Below, piece by piece: positions 8,427 through 17,593 of a stretch of DNA of 64,000 nucleotides. How positions within the stretch are numbered: the stretch's first letter is position 1; every line of letters starts with the position of its first letter. The stretch is from an uncultured Clostridia bacterium (GTDB taxonomy: Bacteria; Bacillota; Clostridia; Oscillospirales; Acutalibacteraceae): the NCBI GenBank assembly GCA_938034875.1, contig CALHND010000005.1:124001-188000 (forward strand), read 5' to 3'. A program made the translations under genes and the position numbers. The notes under the pieces were generated by a model, which had not been told where the DNA came from, did no database searches, and worked only from the letters and a program-made list of their open reading frames with translations.

Positions 8427-9374
8427 TTATTTTACTACATTTTTGGGATTACCGCTAATAAACGCTGCAATGTTGTCACAGACAATTTTCATTAGCCGCG
8501 TTCTCGTTTCAATCGGCGCCCAGCCAATATGCGGAGAAAAGGTTATATTCTTAGCTCGACGCAAAACGCAATCGGCGCTCATTGGCTCTATCGTAAGCAC
8601 ATCAACCGCTGCTCCCGACAGCTTTTCGCTTTCAAGTGCATCAAAAAGCGCCTGCTCATCAACCACGCCACCTCGAGCTGTGTTAACAAAATATGCACCT
8701 GTTTTGCACTTTGAAAACGCATCGGAATTAAACATTTGGGATGACTGCTCATTTAGTGGGCAGTGAACCGATATAATGTCGCTTTGGTTCAGCAGTTGAT
8801 CTAAATCAACGAATCTTACAGAATCATCGTCTGCTGGGGTGCGTTTGTAAACCAGCACATTCATATCAAATGCGTTTGCAATTCGTGCAACCTGTTTGCC
8901 GATTTTGCCATAACCTATGATGCCAAGCGTCTTTCCCTGCAACTCGGCGGCAGGAAAAACAAATGGAGAAAATGTCTCACTTGAAAGCCAGCCATCCTCC
9001 TTGACAAAGCGGTCGTAATCGGATATGCGCGAAAAATGGTTTAGTATAAACCCAAACGCTTGCTGCGCAACCGATGCAGTCGAATAGCTGCCCGCATTAC
9101 AGACAGTAATGCCTGCACGCTGGGTATATTCAGTGTCAATGTTGTTGTATCCGGTTGCAAAAAGCCCAATATACCTAAGTTTTTTTGCGTTGCAAAGGTT
9201 GTCCTCGTTAAGCTGTGTTTTGTTACACAGTACAATATCGGCATCATTTACACGCTCGGCAATAAGCTCAGGCGATGTAAGCTGATACACAACCAGCTCG
9301 CCGAATTCCTCCAGCGGTGAAAGTGATAAATCACCCTTTGTCACAGTCTGAGCATCAAGAACAACTATTTTCAT
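8427..9374 (-). CDS. D-isomer-specific 2-hydroxyacid dehydrogenase
   Basis: The 315-residue product has the NAD-binding GIIGYGKIGKQVA at about residues 152-164 and the catalytic trio of the family: Arg in NTARGGVVDE, Glu in TIEP, and His in SPHIGWA. The order and length fit glycerate/hydroxypyruvate reductase-like members that reduce 2-keto acids with NADH in the cytosol. The precise substrate (glyoxylate, hydroxypyruvate or another) is not settled by sequence. Its ATG overlaps the stop of the UPF0291 gene by four bases, so the two are coupled. Confidence 0.85.
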   Translation of the reverse strand: MKIVVLDAQTVTKGDLSLSPLEEFGELVVYQLTSPELIAERVNDADIVLCNKTQLNEDNLCNAKKLRYIGLFATGYNNIDTEYTQRAGITVCNAGSYSTASVAQQAFGFILNHFSRISDYDRFVKEDGWLSSETFSPFVFPAAELQGKTLGIIGYGKIGKQVARIANAFDMNVLVYKRTPADDDSVRFVDLDQLLNQSDIISVHCPLNEQSSQMFNSDAFSKCKTGAYFVNTARGGVVDEQALFDALESEKLSGAAVDVLTIEPMSADCVLRRAKNITFSPHIGWAPIETRTRLMKIVCDNIAAFISGNPKNVVK

Positions 9375-9577
9375 TGCTTTTTCTCCAGTTTATGCTTGGA
9401 CCCATCCTTTTCAACGACCGTAATCGTTCCAAGTTGATCCTCAAGGCTAGCCTTAAACGAATCAATGTAAGCGCGTCGCAGTATTGCCTGTTCCGCCTTT
9501 TCATCGTCGGTCAGTCCCTGCTCTCGCTGCTTTTTCGCCAGCTCGTTTATTCTTTTTATCTGTTCATCTGTTACCAT
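9371..9577 (-). CDS. UPF0291/DUF896 family protein (YnzC-like)
   Basis: This 68-residue helical protein opens with MVTDEQIKRINELAKKQRE and contains LTDDEKAEQAILRRAYID, the hallmark of DUF896. B. subtilis members (YnzC, YneB) form a small helical hairpin; their role is not established, though one is induced with the SOS response. The size is typical of the family. It overlaps the downstream dehydrogenase by 4 bases and follows queT by 9 bases, so it sits inside the operon. Confidence 0.85.
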   Translation of the reverse strand: MVTDEQIKRINELAKKQREQGLTDDEKAEQAILRRAYIDSFKASLEDQLGTITVVEKDGSKHKLEKKQ

Positions 9578-9586
9578 ATTTATTCT

Positions 9587-10105
9587 CTATTCGTTAATAA
9601 GATTTTTAAGATTGGATTTATTAATCATAATGAAAAGAGGTATGCCCAATATATAACAAGCTACCATCTGCCCTGCGCCGACGCTAAGCGCCTGCAAGCA
9701 AAATCCGACAAGAAAGCCTTTACCCTCCAGCGGGCAGTAGATCGCAAGCTCCAATCCGACAATAAACATATTCACAAGCACCGCCGGCAACGGCACCAGC
9801 CACGCAATTCCGCCCCATCTGACATTGCGCAGTTTCCGCGCACAAATGGCGGCAACAAGCGTTGCAAACGTACCGAAAACTATATCAATAGGGTTAAAGC
9901 TGAAAACATTAGCTATCATGCAGCCGACAGCAAGTCCCGGAACAGCAGCAGGTGTAAATGCGCATAAAACGCACAATGCCTCGGCTATTCGGCACTGAAC
10001 CATACCGAACGATATGGGTGCGACCACCAAAGTAAGAACAGTGTAAAGCGCGGCAATAACCGCGCTTTTTACTACAAATTCGGTGCTTACCTTTATTTTT
10101 TTCAT
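9587..10105 (-). CDS. queT: QueT-family queuosine-precursor ECF transporter component
   Basis: The product (172 residues from the ATG at 10105) has about six membrane helices and the QueT motifs APISFGMVQCRIAEALCVL and FNPIDIVFGTFATL. QueT is the substrate-binding S-component of an ECF transporter for a queuine precursor such as preQ1. It needs shared EcfA/T subunits, which are not encoded here. A longer frame reaches 10159 but runs through the riboswitch, so it is not credible. The closest Shine-Dalgarno is CGGAG, 12 bases before the ATG; a TTG five codons earlier is less likely. It follows the CNNM/CBS gene. Confidence 0.85.
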   Translation of the reverse strand: MKKIKVSTEFVVKSAVIAALYTVLTLVVAPISFGMVQCRIAEALCVLCAFTPAAVPGLAVGCMIANVFSFNPIDIVFGTFATLVAAICARKLRNVRWGGIAWLVPLPAVLVNMFIVGLELAIYCPLEGKGFLVGFCLQALSVGAGQMVACYILGIPLFIMINKSNLKNLINE

Positions 10106-10117
10106 TTTAAATAACAA

Positions 10118-10160
10118 CTCCGTAGTTTTATTTAATGTCAGGATTTTGCGAACTGACAAA
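10118..10160 (-). promoter_or_regulatory. Candidate preQ1-I riboswitch upstream of queT
   Basis: On the minus strand TGTCAG and CTGACA form a stem around the loop TTCGCAAAATC. This is followed by an A-rich tail AAATAAAACTACGGAG that ends in the ribosome-binding site. Stem, pyrimidine/purine loop and the AAAAACTA-like tail match the compact preQ1-I aptamer as I remember it. The tail would pair into the loop when ligand binds, hiding CGGAG and turning off queT. The neighbouring preQ1-transporter gene makes the call much stronger. Confidence 0.68.
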
Positions 10161-10164
10161 ATAG

Positions 10165-11508
10165 TTATTTATTAGTCTCTTCCTCTTTTGGAAGTTTGAC
10201 AATTTTAATGCGCTCTATACGGCGCTCGTTTATACTCTCTATCGTGAATTCACAGCCCGACACCGTAACGGTGGGGTGCTCATTTTCATCCGGAATGCGT
10301 CCAAGCATGGACAATACCATGCCGGCGACAGTGTCATATTCTCCCTGAGGCAACTTAATCCCGAGTTCGTCCTCCGCCTCTTCAATATCGGTAATACCTT
10401 CTATTGTATAGGTCGTTTCGTTAAGCTGCTCAAAATCATCTTGCTCGTCATCATATTCATCCTGCATGCTGCCGACAATCGACTCAAGCAGGTCCTCAAT
10501 GGTAACAATTCCGGCAACACCGCCGTATTCGTCTGAAACGACGGCAAGCTGTATTCTCTTTTCGGTCATTTCAGCAAAAAGCTCACCGCATCTTTTTGAT
10601 TCAGGCACAAAATAAGCCTTTCTCATCAAATGAGCAATGCCGCGCTTTGGCAGGTCTTGACCGACATATTTAAGTAAATCCTTAACATAAAGGACACCCT
10701 TAATATCATCAAGGTCGTCATCATATACGGGTATGCGTGAATAACCCTGTTCAATAGCGGTTTTTACCACCTTGTCATAGCTGTCGTTGATATCTACAGC
10801 GGCAATATCGGTACGGTGGGTCATTACATCGGCTGCAACAATATCGTCAAACTCGAAAATATTGTTGATCATTTCCTTTTGACTTTCCTCAATTACACCC
10901 TTTTCCTCGCCGACATCAACAAGCATACGAATTTCCTCTTCAGTAACTGCCTGAGGGTCTGCATTCGGATTAATTCCCAGTAAGCGCAAAAGTCCGTTTG
11001 TAGAAGCGCTGAGCAAAGCGACAAGCGGGCGCAAAACACTACGCAAACAGAGAAGTGAACCTACTATGCTGAAAGAAATGCGCTCGGGATTGTGCATGGC
11101 AATTCTCTTTGGCAGCAATTCACCCAGTACAAGCGAAAAGTAGGAAATAATGAGTGTAATAAGTACGAGTGATACTGATGAAATCAGTCCTTTGGTGGCG
11201 TCGCTTGAAATGCTGAATGCATCAGTTAGCCACGCAGTAAGTAATGAGCTGAATGAAGTAGCAGCCACAGCAGATGTCAAAAATCCTGCCAGCGTAACGC
11301 CAACCTGAATTGTAGACAAAAAGCGTGACGAATCCTCTGTCAGCTTGAGTATCTTTTTTGCGTTTTTATGGCCGTTCTCCGCCATTTTTTCAATTTTTGA
11401 ATCGTTAAGCGTAACAATGGCCATTTCGCTCATGGCAAAAAAAGCGTTCACAAGTATGAGTGCGAACAAAAGAACTAATTTCAGTATAATACTCCCGGGG
11501 TCGTCCAT
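10165..11508 (-). CDS. CNNM-CBS-CorC_HlyC membrane protein (hemolysin C/TlyC family)
   Basis: The 447-residue protein has an N-terminal CNNM membrane domain (residues ~1-190, with NAFFAMSEMAIVTLN and LGELLPKRIA). Two CBS domains follow (~205-335, with DVMTHRTDI and GYSRIPVYDDD), then a C-terminal CorC_HlyC domain (~350-430). Family members are proposed Mg2+/Co2+ exporters; the old name hemolysin is historical. The CBS pair probably senses adenine nucleotides. TTAGGAGGAA lies before the ATG. It is the first gene of the minus-strand series that includes queT. Confidence 0.88.
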   Translation of the reverse strand: MDDPGSIILKLVLLFALILVNAFFAMSEMAIVTLNDSKIEKMAENGHKNAKKILKLTEDSSRFLSTIQVGVTLAGFLTSAVAATSFSSLLTAWLTDAFSISSDATKGLISSVSLVLITLIISYFSLVLGELLPKRIAMHNPERISFSIVGSLLCLRSVLRPLVALLSASTNGLLRLLGINPNADPQAVTEEEIRMLVDVGEEKGVIEESQKEMINNIFEFDDIVAADVMTHRTDIAAVDINDSYDKVVKTAIEQGYSRIPVYDDDLDDIKGVLYVKDLLKYVGQDLPKRGIAHLMRKAYFVPESKRCGELFAEMTEKRIQLAVVSDEYGGVAGIVTIEDLLESIVGSMQDEYDDEQDDFEQLNETTYTIEGITDIEEAEDELGIKLPQGEYDTVAGMVLSMLGRIPDENEHPTVTVSGCEFTIESINERRIERIKIVKLPKEEETNK

Positions 11509-11742
11509 TATTTATTATTCCTCCTAAAGTTAACACAAAATATGTGCAAATATACAAAGTAAATATATAATCAAATAATAAAATTGTCAATATATTATTG
11601 CAAAATAATCGGTATGTGCTTTTTTGCATAATTTTATAGATTGTGACTGAAACGGACAAATCGCAAAGCTTAAATATAACAATATACAGCCAATCAGGCA
11701 AAAAATATGTCTTCTTTTGCTGTTTTTTCATCAATTTCTCTA

Positions 11743-11771
11743 TTTACATATTGTAGAAAAAGTGATATTAT
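11743..11771 (+). promoter_or_regulatory. Sigma-A type promoter of the pyruvate:ferredoxin oxidoreductase gene
   Basis: TTTACA (11743-11748) and TATTAT (11766-11771) are separated by 17 bases. The 353-base divergent gap 11509-11861 otherwise holds AT-rich DNA, a small TGGGG/CCCC hairpin near 11794-11809 in the leader, and the strong AAGGAGGAT ribosome site at 11848. Confidence 0.65.
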
Positions 11772-11861
11772 TTATTTTGTACGAATAAGCATAGTGGGGT
11801 TTAATGCCCCCGTTTGCTCTTTTATTTCATTTTTGCTTAATTAATTTAAGGAGGATATAAC

Positions 11862-14800
11862 ATGGCAAGAAAAATGAAAACCATGGACGGTAACAATGCC
11901 GCTGCACACGTATCATATGCGTTTACAGAAGTAGCGGGCATATACCCAATTACTCCGTCCAGTCCTATGGCCGACTATGTTGACCAGTGGTCGGCAGCCG
12001 GCCTCAAAAACATATTTGGCACAACCGTAAAGGTTTCGGAGATGCAGTCTGAAGCAGGTGCCGCAGGTACCGTTCACGGCTCACTCGCAGCAGGTGCTCT
12101 TACCACCACCTACACCGCTTCTCAGGGCTTGCTCCTGATGATTCCGAATATGTACAAAATTGCAGGAGAACTTCTCCCGACAGTTTTCCACGTATCCGCC
12201 CGTTGTGTTGCCAGCCACGCGCTCAACATCTTCGGTGACCATTCAGACGTTTACGCCTGCCGCCAGACCGGTTTCGCAATGCTTGCAGAGACCAATACAC
12301 AGGAAGTTATGGACCTCGGCGCTGTTGCTCACCTTGCATCTATCAAGAGCCGCGTTCCGTTTATCAACTTCTTCGACGGCTTCCGTACCTCTCATGAACT
12401 TCAGAAAGTTGAAGTTTGGGATTATGAAGACCTCAAAGAAATGGTTGATATGGACGCTGTTAAGGCATTTCGTAAGCGTGCCCTCAATCCTGAGCATCCG
12501 ACCATGCGCGGTTCTCACGAAAACGGAGATATATTCTTCCAGCACCGCGAAGCTTGCAATAAGTACTATGACGCTGTTCCCGGCATCGTAGAAGAATATA
12601 TGGATAAAGTTAATGCTAAACTTGGCACTGACTACAAGCTGTTCAACTACTACGGCGCTCCCGACGCTGAGCGCGTTATCGTAGCCATGGGCTCTATCTG
12701 CGACGTTGCAGAAGAAGTTATTGACTACATGAACGCTGCTGGCGAAAAGGTTGGTATCGTAAAGGTTCGCCTTTACCGTCCGTTCTCAGCTGAAAAACTT
12801 ATCGAGGCTATTCCTGCTACCGCTAAGACAATCGCTGTTCTTGACAGAACTAAAGAGCCCGGTGCTCTTGGCGAGCCGCTTTACATGGATGTTGTTACTG
12901 CTTGCGCTTCTATGGGCAAGTCTTACAAGATCGTTGGCGGCCGTTACGGTCTCGGTTCAAAGGATACACCTCCTTCAAGCATATTTGCTGTATTTGAGGA
13001 AATTGCAAAGGCTGAGCCTAAGTCTCAGTTCACTATCGGTATCGTAGACGATGTTACCGGTCTTTCACTTGATGAAAAGCCGTCACCTAACACCGCTGCT
13101 CCCGGTACTATCGAATGCAAATTCTGGGGTCTTGGCGGCGACGGTACTGTTGGCGCTAACAAAAACTCCATCAAGATTATCGGTGACCACACTAACAAAT
13201 ATGTTCAGGCTTACTTCCAATATGACTCAAAGAAGACCGGCGGTATCACTATCAGCCACCTTCGTTTTGGCGACAAGCCGATTAAGAGTCCATACTACAT
13301 CAATAAGGCTGACTTTGTTGCTTGCCACAACCCGTCATATGTTATCAAGGGTTACAAGATGGTTAACGACGTTAAGCCTGGTGGTGTATTCCTTATCAAC
13401 TGCCAGTGGGATGCCGCTGAGCTTGATAAGCATATGCCTGCTGAAGCTAAGCGTTACATTGCTAAAAACGACATTCAGCTTTACACCGTTAACGCTATCG
13501 ACCTTGCCGCACAAATCGGCATGGGCAAGCGTACCAACACCATTCTCCAGTCGGCATTCTTTGCTCTTGCAAAGGTTCTGCCTGCTGAAGATGCTCTCAA
13601 GTTCATGAAAGAAGCTGCAACAAAGTCCTACCTCAAAAAGGGACAGGATGTTGTTGACATGAACCACAAGGCTATTGACGCAGGTGCTACCGCATTTGTT
13701 AAAATTGACGTTCCTGCTTCATGGGCTGATGCAAAAGATACTGATGTTAACTTTACCGAAAACGGTCCTGCTAAATTGGTTAAGATGGTTGACACCATTC
13801 TTAAACCGGTTGGAAAGATGGACGGCGACTCTTTGCCCGTTTCTGCTTTCGTTGACCACGTTGACGGTACATTCGAGCAGGGTGCTTCCGCTTACGAAAA
13901 GCGCGCCGTTGCTGTTATGGTTCCTGAATGGAACAACGAGACCTGCGTTCAGTGTAACAAGTGCGCATTTGTTTGCCCGCATGCTACAATCCGCCCGTTC
14001 GCTATGACCGAGGAAGAGGTTGCTGCAGCTCCGTCAGACATTAAGCTTGGCACAAAGCCGATCTTCAAAACATCTTACAAATACACAATTGCTGTTTCAT
14101 CTATGGATTGTATGGGTTGTGGAGTATGTGTTGGCATTTGCCCGACCAACTCCCTCAAAATGGTTCCTGCCGAGACCCAGAGCAAACAGCAGGATGTATT
14201 CAATTACTGTGTTGCTAATGTTGCTCAAAAGAACGACATCAGCCCGGCGCTGAATGTTATTACCAGCCAGTACAAACAGCCGCTTCTCGAGTTCTCCGGC
14301 TCATGCGCAGGCTGTGCCGAGACCTCTTATGCTCGCCTCATCACTCAGCTCTTCGGCGACAGAATGTACATTTCTAATGCTACAGGATGTTCGTCAATTT
14401 GGGGCGGCCCTGCTGCTACATCTCCGTACACAGTTAACAAGGAAGGCCACGGTCCTGCATGGGCAAACTCACTGTTTGAAGACAACGCAGAGCACGGCTT
14501 TGGTATGTACCTCGGCCAAAAGGCTCTCCGTAACCGCCTTGTTGATGATGCTGAGGCTATTGTAGCTTCTGACAAGTCTTCTGACGCTCTAAAGGCAGCT
14601 GCTCAGAATTACATTGACACCCTGAACGACAGTGACGCTAACAGCGTTGCCTCAAAGGCTCTTGCTGCAGAGGCTGAAAAAGCAGCTGATGTTTGCGACA
14701 TCTGCAAGGATATTGTTGAAAACAAAGAATTCCTCTCCAAGAAGTCCGTATGGATCTTCGGCGGCGACGGTTGGGCTTACGACATCGGCTTCGGCGGTGT

Positions 14801-15404
14801 TGACCACGTATTAGCTTCCGGTGAGGATGTCAATATCATGGTATTTGATACCGAGGTTTACTCTAATACAGGCGGTCAGGCTTCAAAGGCTTCTCAGATC
14901 GGTCAGGTAGCTCAGTTTGCTGCTGCCGGTAAAGCAATCGCTAAGAAGTCACTTGCCGAAATCGCTATGTCTTACGGATATGTCTATGTTGCTCAAATTG
15001 CTATGGGCGCCGACATGAACCAGACCCTCAAAGCTATTCAGGAAGCTGAAGCTTATCCGGGTCCGTCACTCATCATTGGTTACGCTCCGTGCGAAATGCA
15101 CTCAATCAAGGGCGGCATGACCAACTGCCAGGCTGAAATGAAGAAGGCTGTTGACTGCGGTTACTGGAATATGTTCCGCTACAACCCGGCTCTTAAAGCT
15201 CAGGGCAAGAATCCGTTCTCAATCGACTCCAAGCCAGCTACAACAGATTATAAGGAATTCATCATGAACGAGGCACGCTACTCATCACTCATGAGAGCTA
15301 ACCCCGACCGTGCTACTGCTCTGTTTGAACAGGCAGCAGAAAATTCCAAGGCTCGTTACGAGCACCTGCTCAAGCTTAAGGCTCTTTACGAAGTCGAAGA
15401 ATAA
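11862..15404 (+). CDS. nifJ: Pyruvate:ferredoxin (flavodoxin) oxidoreductase, single-chain
   Basis: The 1,180-residue enzyme converts pyruvate and CoA to acetyl-CoA, CO2 and reduced ferredoxin in the cytosol. Domains run in the usual order: pyrimidine-binding TPP domain from the N-terminus (GIYPITPSSPMAD), CoA/transketolase C-like domain (~260-400), gamma domain (~420-620), and a 2[4Fe-4S] ferredoxin domain. The ferredoxin domain has CVQCNKCAFVCPH near 693 and CMGCGVCVGICP near 748. Last is the TPP pyrophosphate domain with CAGC near 814 and GGDGWAYDIGFGG near 966. Length is normal. Codon use is strongly biased (GCT, CTC, AAG, GGC), unlike its neighbours, which fits very high expression. It has its own promoter, a perfect Shine-Dalgarno and a terminator. 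Confidence 0.97.
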   Translation: MARKMKTMDGNNAAAHVSYAFTEVAGIYPITPSSPMADYVDQWSAAGLKNIFGTTVKVSEMQSEAGAAGTVHGSLAAGALTTTYTASQGLLLMIPNMYKIAGELLPTVFHVSARCVASHALNIFGDHSDVYACRQTGFAMLAETNTQEVMDLGAVAHLASIKSRVPFINFFDGFRTSHELQKVEVWDYEDLKEMVDMDAVKAFRKRALNPEHPTMRGSHENGDIFFQHREACNKYYDAVPGIVEEYMDKVNAKLGTDYKLFNYYGAPDAERVIVAMGSICDVAEEVIDYMNAAGEKVGIVKVRLYRPFSAEKLIEAIPATAKTIAVLDRTKEPGALGEPLYMDVVTACASMGKSYKIVGGRYGLGSKDTPPSSIFAVFEEIAKAEPKSQFTIGIVDDVTGLSLDEKPSPNTAAPGTIECKFWGLGGDGTVGANKNSIKIIGDHTNKYVQAYFQYDSKKTGGITISHLRFGDKPIKSPYYINKADFVACHNPSYVIKGYKMVNDVKPGGVFLINCQWDAAELDKHMPAEAKRYIAKNDIQLYTVNAIDLAAQIGMGKRTNTILQSAFFALAKVLPAEDALKFMKEAATKSYLKKGQDVVDMNHKAIDAGATAFVKIDVPASWADAKDTDVNFTENGPAKLVKMVDTILKPVGKMDGDSLPVSAFVDHVDGTFEQGASAYEKRAVAVMVPEWNNETCVQCNKCAFVCPHATIRPFAMTEEEVAAAPSDIKLGTKPIFKTSYKYTIAVSSMDCMGCGVCVGICPTNSLKMVPAETQSKQQDVFNYCVANVAQKNDISPALNVITSQYKQPLLEFSGSCAGCAETSYARLITQLFGDRMYISNATGCSSIWGGPAATSPYTVNKEGHGPAWANSLFEDNAEHGFGMYLGQKALRNRLVDDAEAIVASDKSSDALKAAAQNYIDTLNDSDANSVASKALAAEAEKAADVCDICKDIVENKEFLSKKSVWIFGGDGWAYDIGFGGVDHVLASGEDVNIMVFDTEVYSNTGGQASKASQIGQVAQFAAAGKAIAKKSLAEIAMSYGYVYVAQIAMGADMNQTLKAIQEAEAYPGPSLIIGYAPCEMHSIKGGMTNCQAEMKKAVDCGYWNMFRYNPALKAQGKNPFSIDSKPATTDYKEFIMNEARYSSLMRANPDRATALFEQAAENSKARYEHLLKLKALYEVEE

Positions 15405-15426
15405 GATATTCGCAACTAATTTGTAT

Positions 15427-15463
15427 AAAACCGCCGTCATAGTATTATGTCGGCGGTTTTAGT
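15427..15463 (+). terminator. Terminator after pyruvate:ferredoxin oxidoreductase
   Basis: AACCGCCG and CGGCGGTT, extended inward by CATA/TATG with one mismatch, form a strong stem followed by TTTT. Confidence 0.85.
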
Positions 15464-15592
15464 GTACTATCTTTGGCTAATTTGCCTATGTTAAAAATAA
15501 TGATAATGTGCTATAATTATTAATGTAAGGAAAATATTGCGCCGTTTATTGCGGCACCTCCTGATTTTTGGGGGTACAGATAGGGAGACGAA

Positions 15593-16087
15593 ATGTTAAA
15601 AATTAATAGCTATGTTAATTACGGCGCATCGGGCGTGTGCAAAATTGAAGAAAAAAAATCCGAACGTATACGAAATGTATTAAAGCAATACTATGTACTA
15701 CGCCCGGTTTTTGTAGAAAACTCAGCGGTGTATGTACCAGTTGATAACGAAAATCTGGTTGCAAAAATTACACCCGTTATTTCTGTTGCTGAATTAGACT
15801 CAATGATTTCTGATGCTGCTGACAGAAGTGATGAATGGATAGAAAGCGATTTTGAGCGTTCGGAAAAATATAAAGGAATTTTAAGAAGCGGAAATCGAGC
15901 AGAAATCATTGAAATTATTCGAGTTATTCACCGCCGGCAAAAAGAGCTTATGAGTAAGGGTAAGCACCTCCACGTTATTGATGAACGTTTAAAGCGTGAT
16001 GCTCAAACTCCATTGTGCAGTGAAATAGCATTTGTAAAGGATATAACCACTGACGAAGCTTTGACTCTTATTTTAACAAGTCTATAA
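15593..16087 (+). CDS. CarD/CdnL-like transcription factor
   Basis: The 164-residue protein begins with MLKINSYVNYGASGVCKIEE, the RNA polymerase-interacting Tudor-like fold of the CarD/CdnL/TRCF family. It continues with a YYVLRPVF strand and an alpha-helical C-terminal DNA-binding domain. CarD-type proteins bind the RNA polymerase beta subunit and stabilise open promoter complexes. GGGAG lies 6 bases before the ATG. A small GCCG/CGGC hairpin lies in the leader near 15542-15556. It is monocistronic, bounded by terminators on both sides. Confidence 0.85.
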   Translation: MLKINSYVNYGASGVCKIEEKKSERIRNVLKQYYVLRPVFVENSAVYVPVDNENLVAKITPVISVAELDSMISDAADRSDEWIESDFERSEKYKGILRSGNRAEIIEIIRVIHRRQKELMSKGKHLHVIDERLKRDAQTPLCSEIAFVKDITTDEALTLILTSL

Positions 16088-16102
16088 TTGTCAGTTAAAG
16101 TT

Positions 16103-16138
16103 AACCGCACCCAATCAAACGGGTGCGGTTTTTTGTTG
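16103..16138 (+). terminator. Terminator of the carD-like gene
   Basis: AACCGCACCC pairs perfectly with GGGTGCGGTT across an 8-base loop, followed by six T. Confidence 0.88.
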
Positions 16139-16233
16139 TTATTTTACTTCACAGTTTATTTTTTTATTCAATTTATTTATTGTTCTACGTTATAAGCTTA
16201 CTTTAGTTTTTTTGCAATATAATGAAAAATATA

Positions 16234-16262
16234 TTGACAAACAATTACAATGGGTTTATAGT
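16234..16262 (+). promoter_or_regulatory. Sigma-A type promoter of the GntR/ABC operon
   Basis: TTGACA (16234-16239), 17 bases, TATAGT (16257-16262). The operator palindrome begins immediately after the -10 box. Confidence 0.8.
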
Positions 16263-16293
16263 ATAACTGTACTACTTGTAATAGTACAGTTAT
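16263..16293. promoter_or_regulatory. Operator palindrome for the YtrA-type regulator
   Basis: ATAACTGTACTA (16263-16274) and TAGTACAGTTAT (16282-16293) are perfect 12-base inverted arms around a 7-base centre. The TGTACTA...TAGTACA core is what YtrA-subfamily GntR regulators bind, as I recall. Its place between the -10 box and the GntR start codon predicts autorepression by blocking promoter clearance. Confidence 0.8.
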
Positions 16294-16311
16294 AACGAAG
16301 GGAGATACGAT

Positions 16312-16692
16312 ATGTTCAGCATAGACCCTATGTCGCGCCGTCCAGTATATGAACAGCTCGTTGAACAGGTTGAAACTTACGTACTTAAAGGAATTCTTCA
16401 GCCGGGCAATCAAATGCCGTCGGTACGAAATCTGTCACTTGAGCTGGCGGTTAACCCCAACACTGTACAAAAAGCATACTCTGAGCTGGACTTTAGCGGA
16501 ATAATACAATCGGTACCCGGAAAGGGTTGCTTTGTATCCGAAAACGCCGTTAAAACCATCGAAAAGAAAAAACGCTCAACACTACGAGTACTTAAAGATC
16601 AGCTTAAAGAGCTGCGTCTGGCAGGAATTGCAAAAGACGAGATAATAGAGATTGTTAACCAAATTTATGAATTAAGGGGTGCTGAAAAATGA
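16312..16692 (+). CDS. GntR-family transcriptional regulator, YtrA subfamily
   Basis: The 126-residue protein has an N-terminal winged helix (RPVYEQLVEQVETYVLKGILQ, then MPSVRNLSLELAVNPNTVQKAYSEL) and only a short helical dimerisation tail. Lack of a ligand domain is typical of YtrA regulators, which control adjacent ABC exporter genes. Its stop overlaps the ATPase gene by four bases. The operator and promoter lie directly upstream, so autoregulation of the whole three-gene operon is expected. The inducing signal (often cell-wall antibiotics in relatives) cannot be read here. Confidence 0.9.
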   Translation: MFSIDPMSRRPVYEQLVEQVETYVLKGILQPGNQMPSVRNLSLELAVNPNTVQKAYSELDFSGIIQSVPGKGCFVSENAVKTIEKKKRSTLRVLKDQLKELRLAGIAKDEIIEIVNQIYELRGAEK

Positions 16693-17591
16693 TTGTAGCA
16701 GAAAATGTAGTTAAAAAATTCGACGATTTCACAGCGCTTGATCATATTTCCTGCAATATTCAGTCGGGCTGCATTTACGGCATGGTCGGCTCCAACGGCG
16801 CAGGTAAATCAACATTTTTGCGCATGATATCGGGCATTTACCAAGCCGATGATGGAAAAATCACCGTTGACGGCGAGGATGTTTTTGAAAATCCAAGAGT
16901 AAAAAGCAAAATCATTTTTGTGCCTGACGACCTATTCTTTTTGCCCGGCGCGTCAATGGACCGCATGGCAAAGCTGTATAAAGCGGTTTATCCAAGCTTT
17001 GACGAGCCGCGCTACCGCGAGCTTGCAAGCGGATTTGGGCTGAACACAAAGGCTAACTTAAACACATTTTCAAAGGGTATGCGCCGCCAGGCAGCAACCA
17101 TTCTGTCGCTGGCAACCCGTCCGTCATACATTTTCTTTGACGAAACATTTGACGGTCTTGACCCCGTAATGCGAAACCTTGTTAAACGGCTGATTTGCGA
17201 AGACGTTGTCGACCGCCGTGCCACTGCCATAATTACCTCCCATTCACTACGCGAATTAGAGGATACTTGTGACCAGCTTTCGCTTTTGCACAAGGGCGGT
17301 CTCGTGTTCGAAAGTGATATTCAAAACTTAAAAACCAGTCTTTTTAAGGTGCAAATTGCCTTTAATGAAGAGTATGACCGTTCAAAATTTGACAACATAG
17401 ACATTTTGAAATTTACAAAACAGGGCTCTGTTTCAAACCTGATTGTACGTGGCGACCGTGATGTTACAATAACGGCGCTTCAACATATGCAGCCCATGCT
17501 GCTCGATGTACTTCCCCTTTCTCTCGAAGAGGTGTTCACCTATGAAATGGAAGTCCTCGGCTACGACTTTAAATCTGTACTGGAGGGATAA
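16689..17591 (+). CDS. ABC transporter ATP-binding protein (YtrB-like)
   Basis: The 300-residue ATPase shows Walker A GSNGAGKST near residue 37, signature FSKGMRRQ near 124, Walker B YIFFDETFDGLD near 150, and the switch His in ITSHS. The signature departs from LSGGQ in the way common to ABC-2 exporters. Its C-terminal 80 residues form the accessory domain of this class. It is the energy subunit for the membrane protein encoded next (2 bases downstream). The GntR-ATPase-permease order matches the ytr type of operon. Confidence 0.9.
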   Translation: MIVAENVVKKFDDFTALDHISCNIQSGCIYGMVGSNGAGKSTFLRMISGIYQADDGKITVDGEDVFENPRVKSKIIFVPDDLFFLPGASMDRMAKLYKAVYPSFDEPRYRELASGFGLNTKANLNTFSKGMRRQAATILSLATRPSYIFFDETFDGLDPVMRNLVKRLICEDVVDRRATAIITSHSLRELEDTCDQLSLLHKGGLVFESDIQNLKTSLFKVQIAFNEEYDRSKFDNIDILKFTKQGSVSNLIVRGDRDVTITALQHMQPMLLDVLPLSLEEVFTYEMEVLGYDFKSVLEG

Positions 17592-17593
17592 AA

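Noticed and set aside
10106..10159. N-terminal extension of QueT to a TTG at 10159
   Set aside because: It overlaps the riboswitch-like element, lacks a ribosome site, and adds residues that QueT proteins do not have.
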